64,000 nt of DNA from DASTSN01 sp035760665 (GTDB taxonomy: Bacteria > Bacteroidota > Bacteroidia > Chitinophagales > Chitinophagaceae), in assembly GCA_035760665.1 (NCBI GenBank), contig DASTSN010000117.1, positions 1 through 64,000 of the forward strand, written 5' to 3'. Shown here piece after piece: positions 8,288 to 16,474 of this stretch (within the stretch, counting starts at the first letter, position 1; every line of letters begins with the position of its first letter). Made by a program: the position numbers and the translations under genes. The notes under the pieces are model-generated. The model made no database searches. It was not told where the DNA came from and saw only the letters and a list, made by a program, of their open reading frames with translations.

Positions 8288-10144
8288 ATGAAACGATTAT
8301 TGCTTTTTTCTCTTTTCCAGCTCTGTTTACTTTTTTCCTTTGCCCAGCCTGACAGATGGCAGCAGTGGGTGAAGTACACGATGGACGTGACCATGAATGT
8401 GCAAACCAACCAGTTTACCGGCCACCAGGTACTGGAATACTGGAATAACTCTCCGGATACGCTGACCAGGGTTTTTTATCATCTGTACTGGAACGCCTTT
8501 CAGCCAAACAGCATGATGGATAACCGCAGTCGCCGTCAGGGAACAATTGTATTGCGAACTGATAAAAACGGGAACCCGGTTGTCGACTGGGATCAGCGGG
8601 TGCGTGACCGCATACAAAACCTGAAGCCAGATGAAATCGGGTACCAGAAAATCAGTTCATTAAAAATGAACGGACGGCCGCAAAATTTTAAAATCCTGGA
8701 AACAATTATGGAGGTGGATTTGGATAAGCCGATTTTGCCCAAATCGAAAGCGACCTTTGACTTGCAGTTTGAAGCCCAGGTGCCACTGCAAGTTCGCCGC
8801 AGCGGGCGGGATAATCCCGGTACAAAAGTCCGCTACTCCATGAGCCAGTGGTATCCTAAAATGTGCGAATATGATTATGAAGGATGGCACCCAACTCCAT
8901 ACGTTGGACGGGAATTTTATGGCGTGTGGGGCGACTATGATGTAAAAATCACAATTGATAAAAAATACATCCTCGGCGGATCAGGGTATTTGCAAAATGC
9001 AAACCAGATTGGGTATGGCTACGAAACACCCGGCACAACCGTAAAACAGCCTGCCGGTGATAAACTAACCTGGCATTTTGTGGCTCCAAACGTACACGAT
9101 TTTGTATGGGCTGCCGATCCAGACTATGTACACGTTTCGCGTAAAGTAAGGGATAACCTGGTGATACATGTTTTGTACAAGCCCACCACCGCCACCGCAC
9201 AGCAATGGGAAGCGTTGCTGGATATGGCTCAAAAAGCCCTTCCCTATATTGAAAAGACCTTTGGTCCATACCCGTATAAGCAATATTCGTTTATACATGG
9301 TGGTGATGGAGGAATGGAGTACCCGATGGCTACATTGCTCTATGGCCCGGGGGCAGCTGTGCATGAATGGATGCATAGCTGGTACCAGGGTATGATGGGA
9401 ACAAACGAATCACTTTATCCCTGGATGGATGAAGGCTTTACGCAATATGCAGAAGAACGCGTTTCTGCCTGGCTGAAAAACGATACAGGCTTTGCGCAAG
9501 AGAGTAATTACGGCGGCTATTATTACCTGGCAAAAAGCGGGCGGGAAGAGCCCATGACCACGCATGCCGATCATTATAACACTAATTTTGCTTACAGTCT
9601 TGCTGCTTATTCAAAAGGAGCTGTGTTCCTGGAGCAGTTAGGCTATATAACCGGTGCACAGGTGCGGGATAAAATTTTACTCGAGTATTACAGACTGTGG
9701 CGGTTTAAGCACCCCAATGCCAATGACTTTATCCGTGTTGCTGAGAAAGTAAGCGGCATGAAACTCGACTGGTATAAAGAATATTGGATTGCTACAACAA
9801 AAACGATTGATTATTCAGTGGACAGTCTATGGCAGGATGGAGGGAAAACAAAAATACGCCTGCGCAATATTGGTCTGATGCCCATGCCCATTGATTTACA
9901 ACTCACCTTAAAAGACGGTTCAAAAGAACTTCATTACATTCCAATGGACCTGATGTATGGTGAAAAACCAGTGGAAGATTCCACTATCCCCAGGAAAGTA
10001 TATGCGCCATGGAAGTGGACAAGCGATACGTACGTGATTGAAACCGATCAAAAGCTCACCAACATTACCAAAGTCGAAATTGATCCTTCCCTGCGATTGG
10101 CGGATGTGGACCGGCGAAACAACAAACTGGAACTAAACTGGTAA
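8288..10144 (+). CDS. Exported M1-family metallopeptidase
   Basis: A 618-residue zinc aminopeptidase-like enzyme. A signal peptide (MKRLLLFSLFQLCLLFSFAQ) is followed by an N-terminal beta domain (about 20-250) and a thermolysin-like catalytic domain. The exopeptidase-type GGMEYPM (GxMEN variant) precedes HEWMHSWYQ, the HExxH zinc site, with the third ligand in MDEGFTQYAEE 18 residues later. The C-terminal 150 residues are a beta domain. It most likely digests peptides in the periplasm. Asn of GxMEN is replaced by Tyr, which may affect aminopeptidase activity. Confidence 0.92.
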   Translation: MKRLLLFSLFQLCLLFSFAQPDRWQQWVKYTMDVTMNVQTNQFTGHQVLEYWNNSPDTLTRVFYHLYWNAFQPNSMMDNRSRRQGTIVLRTDKNGNPVVDWDQRVRDRIQNLKPDEIGYQKISSLKMNGRPQNFKILETIMEVDLDKPILPKSKATFDLQFEAQVPLQVRRSGRDNPGTKVRYSMSQWYPKMCEYDYEGWHPTPYVGREFYGVWGDYDVKITIDKKYILGGSGYLQNANQIGYGYETPGTTVKQPAGDKLTWHFVAPNVHDFVWAADPDYVHVSRKVRDNLVIHVLYKPTTATAQQWEALLDMAQKALPYIEKTFGPYPYKQYSFIHGGDGGMEYPMATLLYGPGAAVHEWMHSWYQGMMGTNESLYPWMDEGFTQYAEERVSAWLKNDTGFAQESNYGGYYYLAKSGREEPMTTHADHYNTNFAYSLAAYSKGAVFLEQLGYITGAQVRDKILLEYYRLWRFKHPNANDFIRVAEKVSGMKLDWYKEYWIATTKTIDYSVDSLWQDGGKTKIRLRNIGLMPMPIDLQLTLKDGSKELHYIPMDLMYGEKPVEDSTIPRKVYAPWKWTSDTYVIETDQKLTNITKVEIDPSLRLADVDRRNNKLELNW

Positions 10145-10170
10145 ACAGATAGCAAATAATCAAAAACGAA

Positions 10171-10196
10171 AAGCTCCGATACCGGAGCTTTTTTCA
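10171..10196 (+). terminator. Intrinsic terminator after the M1 peptidase gene
   Basis: Perfect 8-bp stem AAGCTCCG / CGGAGCTT with loop ATAC, followed by TTTTC and another T-run, starting 27 nt after the stop. Confidence 0.92.
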
Positions 10197-10330
10197 TTTT
10201 TTTGATTAGAGTCGCATTCAAACGATTACTTGAACTTACAGGGCAGGGGGTTTATGGTTAATGATTCCGGTTAAAGAATCCCTGAGAAAACTCGTTTAAT
10301 CAGAACACTAAAAGTAGACCGCTTCTTAAG

Positions 10331-10363
10331 GATAAAAAATACCACTTTAGTAGTATTTTTTAA
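10331..10363 (-). terminator. AT-rich hairpin downstream of the response-regulator gene
   Basis: AAAAAATAC and GTATTTTTT form a 9-bp stem around a 10-nt loop about 40 nt beyond the stop of the response regulator. It can end that transcript, but the stem is AT-rich. It contains ATACCACTTTAGTAGTAT (10339-10356), which shares its first ten bases with a palindrome upstream of the same gene, so it could instead be a protein binding site. Confidence 0.45.
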
Positions 10364-10398
10364 TGAAGAACTATTTTGGGATAACTATTTGTGTTGAA

Positions 10399-11046
10399 TT
10401 ATCTGCCATAAAATTTATTAATAGCTTCCACGCGGTTATTGACATGTAATTTTTCATAAATATGATAAACATGTTTACGAACCGTTTCCTGGCTGATATG
10501 CAGCTCGCCGGCAATCTCTTTATACATCAATCCTTTTGACAGTAATTCCAGGATTCCTTTTTCACGGTTTGAGAGGTCATCGAGCTGGCCATTTTCGGGA
10601 TTATGGGCGGTTGTTGTTTTTTCCTGGAAGGCCGCCACCACTTTCCGGGCAATCTGGCTGCTCATGGGAGCGCCGCCCTCGAAAAGTTCTTTGATGGATT
10701 CCAGCATTTTTATCGGAGCTGTTTTCTTTAAAATATACCCGCTTGCACCGGCCCGCAGGGCTTCAAAAATTTTTTCGTTCTCCTCATATACGGTACACAT
10801 CATAAAATTGGTTTGCGGAATTTTTGGTTTTAATTCCCGTACGCAATCAATGCCGCTTTCCCCGCTTCCCAGGTTGATATCCATCAAAACAACATCTGGT
10901 TTTATGAGTGGTAGCTTTACAAGGGCTTCATCAGCACTACTCATCGTTCCCACACAACGATAACCTTCCGACATCCCGATAATTTCCTCCAGGGCACTGC
11001 GCAGATCGGGGTTATCGTCTACAATACATACTTTTATTTCATTCAT
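10399..11046 (-). CDS. NarL/FixJ-type response regulator (REC + LuxR HTH)
   Basis: A 215-residue transcription factor. The receiver domain spans about 1-125, with acidic pocket VDDN (residues 9-12), phosphoacceptor Asp56 in VVLMDINLG, and the conserved Lys in GYILKKTAP. The C-terminal LuxR HTH (about 150-215) contains LSNREKGILELLSKGLMYKEIA and ISQETVRKHVYHIYEKL. No sensor kinase gene is adjacent, so it is an orphan in this window. Related palindromic sequences lie on both sides of the gene, consistent with autoregulation. Confidence 0.94.
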   Translation of the reverse strand: MNEIKVCIVDDNPDLRSALEEIIGMSEGYRCVGTMSSADEALVKLPLIKPDVVLMDINLGSGESGIDCVRELKPKIPQTNFMMCTVYEENEKIFEALRAGASGYILKKTAPIKMLESIKELFEGGAPMSSQIARKVVAAFQEKTTTAHNPENGQLDDLSNREKGILELLSKGLMYKEIAGELHISQETVRKHVYHIYEKLHVNNRVEAINKFYGR

Positions 11047-11081
11047 ATTGGCAAAGGTGGGGGTTCAGCGAGAATCGGGCA

Positions 11082-11099
11082 ATACCACTTTGTGGTAAT
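11082..11099. promoter_or_regulatory. Palindrome upstream of the response-regulator gene
   Basis: ATACCACTTTGTGGTAAT holds the perfect inverted repeat TACCAC-TTT-GTGGTA, 36 nt upstream of the response regulator start. The same ATACCACTTT core recurs downstream of the gene at 10339. LuxR-type regulators bind such dyads, so an autoregulatory operator is a reasonable inference. Confidence 0.45.
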
Positions 11100-11131
11100 A
11101 AGCTGGCCGGGTTGTTTTTAGCGACTAATTC

Positions 11132-11764
11132 TTATGGTATTTCTACGTATAAAATATATTTCTCTTTAAAAGAATCAACCGGGAAAATATCGGCAATTTC
11201 CATCATACGGGGTCGGGTTCCGCTTTGTTGTATTTCAGTCGCCAGATCGCCGCCTTTCAGGCAAATCAACCCAGGCCGGTGCCCGGATGTTGGCATTGGT
11301 TTCTTTTTTAAAAGGGGTTTACTCCAGGTCCATAAATCCTTTAAAGGCGCCACAGCCCTGGACACAGCAAAATCAAATTTCCTGTTTTTAATCTGTTCTG
11401 CACGGACATGCTGCGTGGTAACATTTTTCAACCCAATAGCAGCGGCAACAGCCTCCACTACCTTTAGTTTTTTGGCAACGCTGTCAACAAGATGAAAACG
11501 CACTTCGGGAAAAAAAATAGCCAGCGGAATGCCCGGAAAACCGCCTCCAGTGCCGATATCAATGATGTCCGATCCTGGTGCAAAATCGAAAACAGCGGCA
11601 ATACTCAGCGAGTGAAGTACATGTTTTTCATACAGGCTGCCGATGTCTTTACGGGAAATCACATTGATTTTTTCATTCCATTCTTTATAAAGTATTTCCA
11701 GCAACTGGAATTGCTGCAATTGGACGGCGGTAAAATCAGAAAAATATTGAAGGATGATATCCAT
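11132..11764 (-). CDS. rsmG: 16S rRNA (guanine527-N7)-methyltransferase
   Basis: SAM-dependent Rossmann methyltransferase (GidB family) modifying G527 of 16S rRNA. The 210 residues include the motif I loop DIGTGGGFPGIPLAI near residue 66, followed by VDSVAKKLKVVEA and the late SRAVAPL motif. Length and motif order are those of the family. It lies 17 bp downstream of the glycosyltransferase on the same strand, so the two are probably cotranscribed. Confidence 0.95.
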   Translation of the reverse strand: MDIILQYFSDFTAVQLQQFQLLEILYKEWNEKINVISRKDIGSLYEKHVLHSLSIAAVFDFAPGSDIIDIGTGGGFPGIPLAIFFPEVRFHLVDSVAKKLKVVEAVAAAIGLKNVTTQHVRAEQIKNRKFDFAVSRAVAPLKDLWTWSKPLLKKKPMPTSGHRPGLICLKGGDLATEIQQSGTRPRMMEIADIFPVDSFKEKYILYVEIP

Positions 11765-11781
11765 ACACTACCCGGGATCTT

Positions 11782-12918
11782 TTAATTCCAGTTATTACGT
11801 GGTTTCTTCCACAAAGCCGGTGCAAAGATGAGGTAATAAAAGAACATCCACAGATCCAGTAAAATAAACCAACCCCATAAGTCTGCTTCATTTAATTTTT
11901 TCATGGCCCTGAAATAAACAAGGCCCTGCACCATTAATTTGAAAGCCCCGGCAGCAACGGCCAGGCGCCAGTCAAATAAAAGTGCTGCGGCAATCAAGAG
12001 CGGGTAAAATAAAAACTGGCTTGCTGTATAAAGTCCCAGCAGGAATTTGTGCTTTGGCTTATAGTATTTTGCTGTGCTGTAGTGACGTTGCTTTTGCTTG
12101 AGCCATCCGCCAAAACTGGTTTTGGGCATTGAGAGGGTAATGGTCTCTTTATCCAAAACCACGCTTGTGTTATTTTTAGTTGCTACTTTATTAATAAACA
12201 GGTCGTCGTCACCTCCTGGTATATGATTGATGGATGAAAAACCCTTGTTGCGGAGAAACAGGTCTTTTTTATACGATAAATTTCTGCCTACGCCCATATA
12301 CGGCAACCCGGCTAAGGCAAATGAAAGATATTGCAAAGCTGTATGAAACGTTTCAAACCGGATTAGCTTGTTCAGCAAGCCGGGACGTTTATGATAAGCC
12401 CCGTAACCCAGCACAATTTCCACCCCGTTGCTGTATGCTTCCTGCATTTTTTGCAGCCAGAACTCACTGGCAGGCACACAATCCGCATCGGTCAGCAGCA
12501 GGATTTCATGCTTTGCCTCGCGAATGCCAATGGATAAAGGATATTTTTTCCCGCTAATCAGTTTCGCCTCCTGCGTGAGCTCCACCACCGATAATAGTTT
12601 GAATGTTTTCCGTAACTCCTGCAAAATGTATTTGGAGTCATCAACGGAGTTATCATTCACTACTATTACTTCATGGGAACTGTTATATTGCTGCACCAGC
12701 ACGCCGGGCAGGTTACGGGCAATATTCTCATCTTCATCCCTGGCACAGATAATAACGGATACAGGGTGCTGCTGGGATTGAATCCTAGGTTTTGCTGTAA
12801 AAAATGCAACCCGCGAAAAAAAGAATAGCTGGTAAAATACCTGGATGATTGCCACTGCTGCAAAAAAATAGAAAACAATCTCACCAATGTGGGATTTCAG
12901 TAACAACCAGTTCGTCAT
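11782..12918 (-). CDS. Membrane-bound family 2 glycosyltransferase
   Basis: A 378-residue GT-A enzyme. An N-terminal membrane helix (about 10-38) is followed by the GT2 domain: VSVIICARDEDENI, VVNDNSVDDS, the metal-binding DxD in LLLTDADCVPAS, and GGDDDLFINK. Two or three C-terminal hydrophobic segments follow (about 290-370), so the catalytic domain faces the cytoplasm from the inner membrane. The donor and acceptor cannot be predicted. Next to rsmG, without other polysaccharide genes. Confidence 0.88.
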   Translation of the reverse strand: MTNWLLLKSHIGEIVFYFFAAVAIIQVFYQLFFFSRVAFFTAKPRIQSQQHPVSVIICARDEDENIARNLPGVLVQQYNSSHEVIVVNDNSVDDSKYILQELRKTFKLLSVVELTQEAKLISGKKYPLSIGIREAKHEILLLTDADCVPASEFWLQKMQEAYSNGVEIVLGYGAYHKRPGLLNKLIRFETFHTALQYLSFALAGLPYMGVGRNLSYKKDLFLRNKGFSSINHIPGGDDDLFINKVATKNNTSVVLDKETITLSMPKTSFGGWLKQKQRHYSTAKYYKPKHKFLLGLYTASQFLFYPLLIAAALLFDWRLAVAAGAFKLMVQGLVYFRAMKKLNEADLWGWFILLDLWMFFYYLIFAPALWKKPRNNWN

Positions 12919-13087
12919 ACTTTGCAGTTTTGGTGGCTTTTATGGAGTCCGGCTGCGAAAATAGCTGAGAAGGCAGGATTACGGCACTAAAATGATTTCA
13001 CAGTTGTGAATAATTGATTGCTGTGTACAAATACGTAATACGTTTACGGCTGCCGGTTTAGCAGTCTTCCTGTATCTTGCACCCGTC

Positions 13088-14227
13088 ATGGCTTCTTTAC
13101 AATTTGACTTACAGTACAGCGATCACGGCAGCAAAGCCAGGGCTGGAAAAATTAGTACGGATCACGGCGAGATACTAACGCCTATTTTTATGCCGGTGGG
13201 TACCGCCGGCAGTGTAAAAGCGGTTAGCCAGCAGCAGTTGAAAAATGATGTAAAGGCGCAGATTATTCTAGGTAATACCTATCATCTCTACTTACGGCCC
13301 GGGCTGGAAGTACTTGAAGCTGCGGGAGGGCTGCATCAATTCAACGGGTGGGACAGACCAATACTGACCGATAGCGGCGGTTACCAGGTTTTTTCGTTGG
13401 CCGGTACCCGCAAGATAAAAGAAGAAGGTGTCACCTTTCAGTCACATATCGATGGTTCGAAGCATTTATTCACCCCGGAACGGGTGATGGATATTCAACG
13501 CAGTATTGGTGGTGATATCATTATGGCCTTTGATGAATGTCCGCCGGGCGGTTGCGATCATACTTACGCCAAAAAGAGTATGGAACTTACGCATCGCTGG
13601 CTCGACCGCTGCTGGCAACACTTTCATGCTACGCCTGATAAATACGGGTATACCCAAAATCTTTTTCCCATTGTGCAGGGTGGTACGTTCCGTGATTTGC
13701 GAAAACAATCCTGCGAATACATCGCTGAAAAAAATGCGGCAGGCAACGCTATTGGTGGGTTAAGCGTGGGAGAGCCGGAACCGGTGATGTATGAAATTTG
13801 CGACTGGTGCTGTGACCATTTACCAAAAAATAAACCCCGCTACCTGATGGGCGTCGGTACACCCTGGAATATACTCGAGTGCATCGGTATGGGAATAGAT
13901 ATGTTTGATTGTGTAATGCCCACCCGGAATGGGCGCAATGCAATGCTGTTTACCACCCGTGGCGTAATCAATATCGATAATAAAAAATGGGAGAAAGATT
14001 TCTCAGCTATTGATGAAGAACTGGACTGTGAAATAAGCCGCTACTATAGCAAGGCTTACCTGCGCCACCTGATGAAATCAAAAGAAATTCTCGGACTTAC
14101 CATTGCAAGTGTGCACAACCTTGCATTTTATCTTTGGCTTGTGGCTGAAGCAAGAAAACAGATTATTTCCGGTGGGTTTACTGCCTGGAAAAATCAAATG
14201 GTGCAGGTGTTGCAAACGCGGTTGTAG
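13088..14227 (+). CDS. tgt: tRNA-guanine(34) transglycosylase
   Basis: Exchanges G34 for preQ1 in tRNAs with GUN anticodons, the key step of queuosine synthesis. The 379-residue protein shows MPVGTAGSVKAV, the nucleophile-region LTDSGGYQVFSL, FDECPPG, QGG, GVGTPWN and CVMPTRNGRNA. In the C-terminal part the usual C-x-C-x2-C zinc site is not intact: only DCEISRYYSKAYLRH is seen, with one Cys, while the downstream His in ASVHNL remains. Confidence 0.96.
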   Translation: MASLQFDLQYSDHGSKARAGKISTDHGEILTPIFMPVGTAGSVKAVSQQQLKNDVKAQIILGNTYHLYLRPGLEVLEAAGGLHQFNGWDRPILTDSGGYQVFSLAGTRKIKEEGVTFQSHIDGSKHLFTPERVMDIQRSIGGDIIMAFDECPPGGCDHTYAKKSMELTHRWLDRCWQHFHATPDKYGYTQNLFPIVQGGTFRDLRKQSCEYIAEKNAAGNAIGGLSVGEPEPVMYEICDWCCDHLPKNKPRYLMGVGTPWNILECIGMGIDMFDCVMPTRNGRNAMLFTTRGVINIDNKKWEKDFSAIDEELDCEISRYYSKAYLRHLMKSKEILGLTIASVHNLAFYLWLVAEARKQIISGGFTAWKNQMVQVLQTRL

Positions 14228-14304
14228 ATGCAGCTGGTAACACTGCCTATTTAGCAGTAATCCATACTGCAACAAATGATTCAGGTTAGATTAAAACAGG
14301 TTTT

Positions 14305-14682
14305 ATGAATATTGAATCGGTTGTTTTAAAGTTCCTTGCAGCAGAAACGCAGCTGCAAGTGTTACCTAAAAAACTGGAGGAAGCAAGAAAAAGCTGGCTG
14401 CAATTGCTGGATAGCACCTGCCCGGGAGGCCAATGTTCGGTGACGAAACTGCAAGTAATTTACAACAGCCATGCGGAGGTGGAAAAATACACATCCGCTA
14501 TTGATGAAAAGAAAAAAGAATTGAAAGAAAACACGGAGAAACTCGCTAAAATACTCCAATCGTTAAATGGCAAAAAACTCTCTTATGTCTACGTTTCACA
14601 AACGCAACAAAGCCGGCTGCAATACGAATTCTGGCTCGAAGGAAATGAGGTGAAGCATAATTTCCAGCGGGGCGAGGAGTAA
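14305..14682 (+). CDS. Hypothetical coiled-coil protein
   Basis: 125 residues with no recognised family. Most of the chain is predicted charged helix (for example residues 50-95, rich in K and E) with a central CPGGQC pair of cysteines near residue 35 that could form a turn or bind metal. No signal peptide or membrane segment. Codon structure is open over the full length, ATG-initiated, with a terminator 20 nt after the stop. Located between tgt and a permease gene. Function unknown. Confidence 0.6.
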   Translation: MNIESVVLKFLAAETQLQVLPKKLEEARKSWLQLLDSTCPGGQCSVTKLQVIYNSHAEVEKYTSAIDEKKKELKENTEKLAKILQSLNGKKLSYVYVSQTQQSRLQYEFWLEGNEVKHNFQRGEE

Positions 14683-14704
14683 AAGTATACTGTCCGTGAA
14701 AAAT

Positions 14705-14728
14705 ACCCTTTTAAAAAGGGTGTTTTTC
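14705..14728 (+). terminator. Intrinsic terminator after the coiled-coil protein gene
   Basis: ACCCTTTT and AAAAGGGT pair with a one-base centre (the A-T pairs at the tip will open into a larger loop), followed by GTTTTTCCCC. Begins about 22 nt past the stop codon. Confidence 0.7.
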
Positions 14729-14866
14729 CCCTTGTCTGCAGGGCCGATGTTTTCGCACTTTTGAAGTGGATCCTAACTGTTGGTAAAGCGATATAACCAC
14801 CAATGTTTTCCATTAATCATTAAACCGGCCTGTTATTGTGGATTCCGTTCATGTTGAACAGGCTCC

Positions 14867-14896
14867 AGGCCATCCGGGTAAGCGGATGGCCTTTTG
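14867..14896 (+). terminator. Second intrinsic terminator with no gene before it
   Basis: A perfect 10-bp GC-rich stem, AGGCCATCCG / CGGATGGCCT, with loop GGTAAG, then TTT and TGCTTT. It is about 150 nt downstream of the previous terminator with no reading frame in between, so it may end a small RNA made from about 14730-14895. A 6-bp stem CCTGTT/AACAGG lies just before it (about 14829-14862). Confidence 0.65.
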
Positions 14897-14954
14897 CTTT
14901 GCCTGACTTTTTTATTAGCTTTATAAAACTTGATCGGGCAACAATAATTTTACA

Positions 14955-15137
14955 ATGATCAGTATTGTTATTTTAATTTACCTCGGACTGCTGTTTTTAG
15001 GAATTGCCAATATTGTCAAAGATCCACGGCTTTCTTCTCAGCAAAGGGTTATGTGGCTAGCTTCTGTGTGCATTTTCAATATACTCGCGGTTGTGATTTA
15101 CCGGGTAACCAGGATTCTTCGTGATGAAAAGGGTTGA
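14955..15137 (+). CDS. Small membrane protein, PLDc_N-like
   Basis: 60 residues: a first hydrophobic helix (about 1-20), a polar stretch IVKDPRLSSQQRVM, and a second helix (about 32-50) ending YRVTRILRDE. This two-helix pattern resembles the PLDc_N domain found alone or before cardiolipin synthases. The gene overlaps the 5' region of the following frame, but the preferred start of that permease is 73 nt downstream of this stop. Function unknown. Confidence 0.6.
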   Translation: MISIVILIYLGLLFLGIANIVKDPRLSSQQRVMWLASVCIFNILAVVIYRVTRILRDEKG

Positions 15138-15210
15138 CTGCACTGCCGGTATGATGCTGGCACAAGGTTTTCACAATTCATTACCCGAGAATTCTGTTAC
15201 TTCGCAGCAG

Positions 15211-16299
15211 ATGAAGAAGATAGACTGGTACATACTAAAAAAATTCCTGGTTTCCTTTTTTTTCTGCATGTTGCTGTTTACTGTTATTGCCGTCGCCATT
15301 GATAGCAGTGAAAAAACAGATGACTTTGTAAAAACCGGGTTAAGTACTTACGAAATCATTACAAAATATTATGTGGGTTTTGTGCCATATATCTGGGGCC
15401 TGCTTTTCCCTTTGTTTGTTTTCATCGCCGTCATTTTTTTCACCAGCCGGATGGCAACCCGTTCCGAAATTGTTGCGATCCTGGCAAGCGGCACCAGTTT
15501 CAACCGGTTCCTGAAGCCTTATTTGGTGGGCGGTTTATTCCTGGCATTGCTATTATGGTATGCTACCCGGGAGTTAATTCCCCGGGCGAATCAACTGAGA
15601 AGTGATTTTGAAACTGTTTATTTAAATAAAAATGATCCCGCCCGCGGATTTGGTGTGCAGGATAAATTTTATATGCGGTCCGACTCCAATACGTATGTCG
15701 GCATAAAATATTATGATACGGCCGGTAAAACAGCTACTGTTTTTTTTCTGGACCGTGTGAAAGGGAATAAAGTTGTTTATAACCTGCGGGCCGAGCTAAT
15801 GCGCTGGGATACGGCAAAGAAAAATTGGCGCCTGGAAAATGTGGTTGCCCGAACGGTGGACAGCATGAAGGAAACAATTACCGCCGTGCGTAATATGAAT
15901 ATCAATCTCAACATTAAGCCGGAAGATCTTCGCCGTGATGATTACCTGAAAGATAAGTTGAGCACACCGCAGCTTGTATCATACATACACCAGGAGCAGT
16001 TGAGAGGAACCGAAGGTTTGAATACGCTCCAGGTCGAGCGTTTTCGCAGAACAGCCACCCCATTTACTGTATTGCTGTTAACAATCATCGGCGCTGTAAT
16101 TGCCAGCCGTAAAACCCGCGGTGGCAGCGGACTACATCTTGCAATCGGCATTGCCATCGCAGCCGTCTTTATATTGTCCGACAGGTTTTCAACGACTTTT
16201 TCCATTAAGGGTAATTTTCCACCGCTTATTGCAGCCTGGCTACCGAATATTGTTTTCTCCGGGGTAGCCTATTGGTTTTACCGGAAAGCTCCGAAATAA
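15211..16299 (+). CDS. LptF/LptG family permease (YjgP/YjgQ)
   Basis: Inner-membrane component of the lipopolysaccharide export ABC transporter LptB2FG. From the ATG at 15211 the 362 residues start MKKIDWYILKKFLVSFFFCM, the family N-terminus, with three early membrane helices, a periplasmic jellyroll-like domain (about 130-270), and three C-terminal helices (for example PFTVLLLTIIGAVIASRKTRGG). Earlier in-frame starts would add 30 polar residues and are not used. LptF versus LptG cannot be decided here. Confidence 0.88.
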   Translation: MKKIDWYILKKFLVSFFFCMLLFTVIAVAIDSSEKTDDFVKTGLSTYEIITKYYVGFVPYIWGLLFPLFVFIAVIFFTSRMATRSEIVAILASGTSFNRFLKPYLVGGLFLALLLWYATRELIPRANQLRSDFETVYLNKNDPARGFGVQDKFYMRSDSNTYVGIKYYDTAGKTATVFFLDRVKGNKVVYNLRAELMRWDTAKKNWRLENVVARTVDSMKETITAVRNMNINLNIKPEDLRRDDYLKDKLSTPQLVSYIHQEQLRGTEGLNTLQVERFRRTATPFTVLLLTIIGAVIASRKTRGGSGLHLAIGIAIAAVFILSDRFSTTFSIKGNFPPLIAAWLPNIVFSGVAYWFYRKAPK

Positions 16300-16399
16300 G
16301 TTCCGGGGCATCATGTGGTAAATAGACATATACTGCCTTACGTATTCGACTTTATTGCAATACCTGAGGGAAATATGACCAAACTTTGAACCCGTTTAT

Positions 16400-16430
16400 T
16401 TTGCCGAACAATTCGTCATGCCTAACTTTA
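16400..16430 (+). promoter_or_regulatory. Bacteroidota-type promoter of gltA
   Basis: TTTG at 16400-16403 and TAACTTTA at 16423-16430 are separated by 19 nt, matching TTTG-N19-TAnnTTTG in all but the last base. The predicted transcript start leaves a leader of about 38 nt before the ATG at 16475. Confidence 0.55.
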
Positions 16431-16474
16431 ACCTTTTAAAGATTGCATTGTTGTTACTATAAAAACCAGATAAA

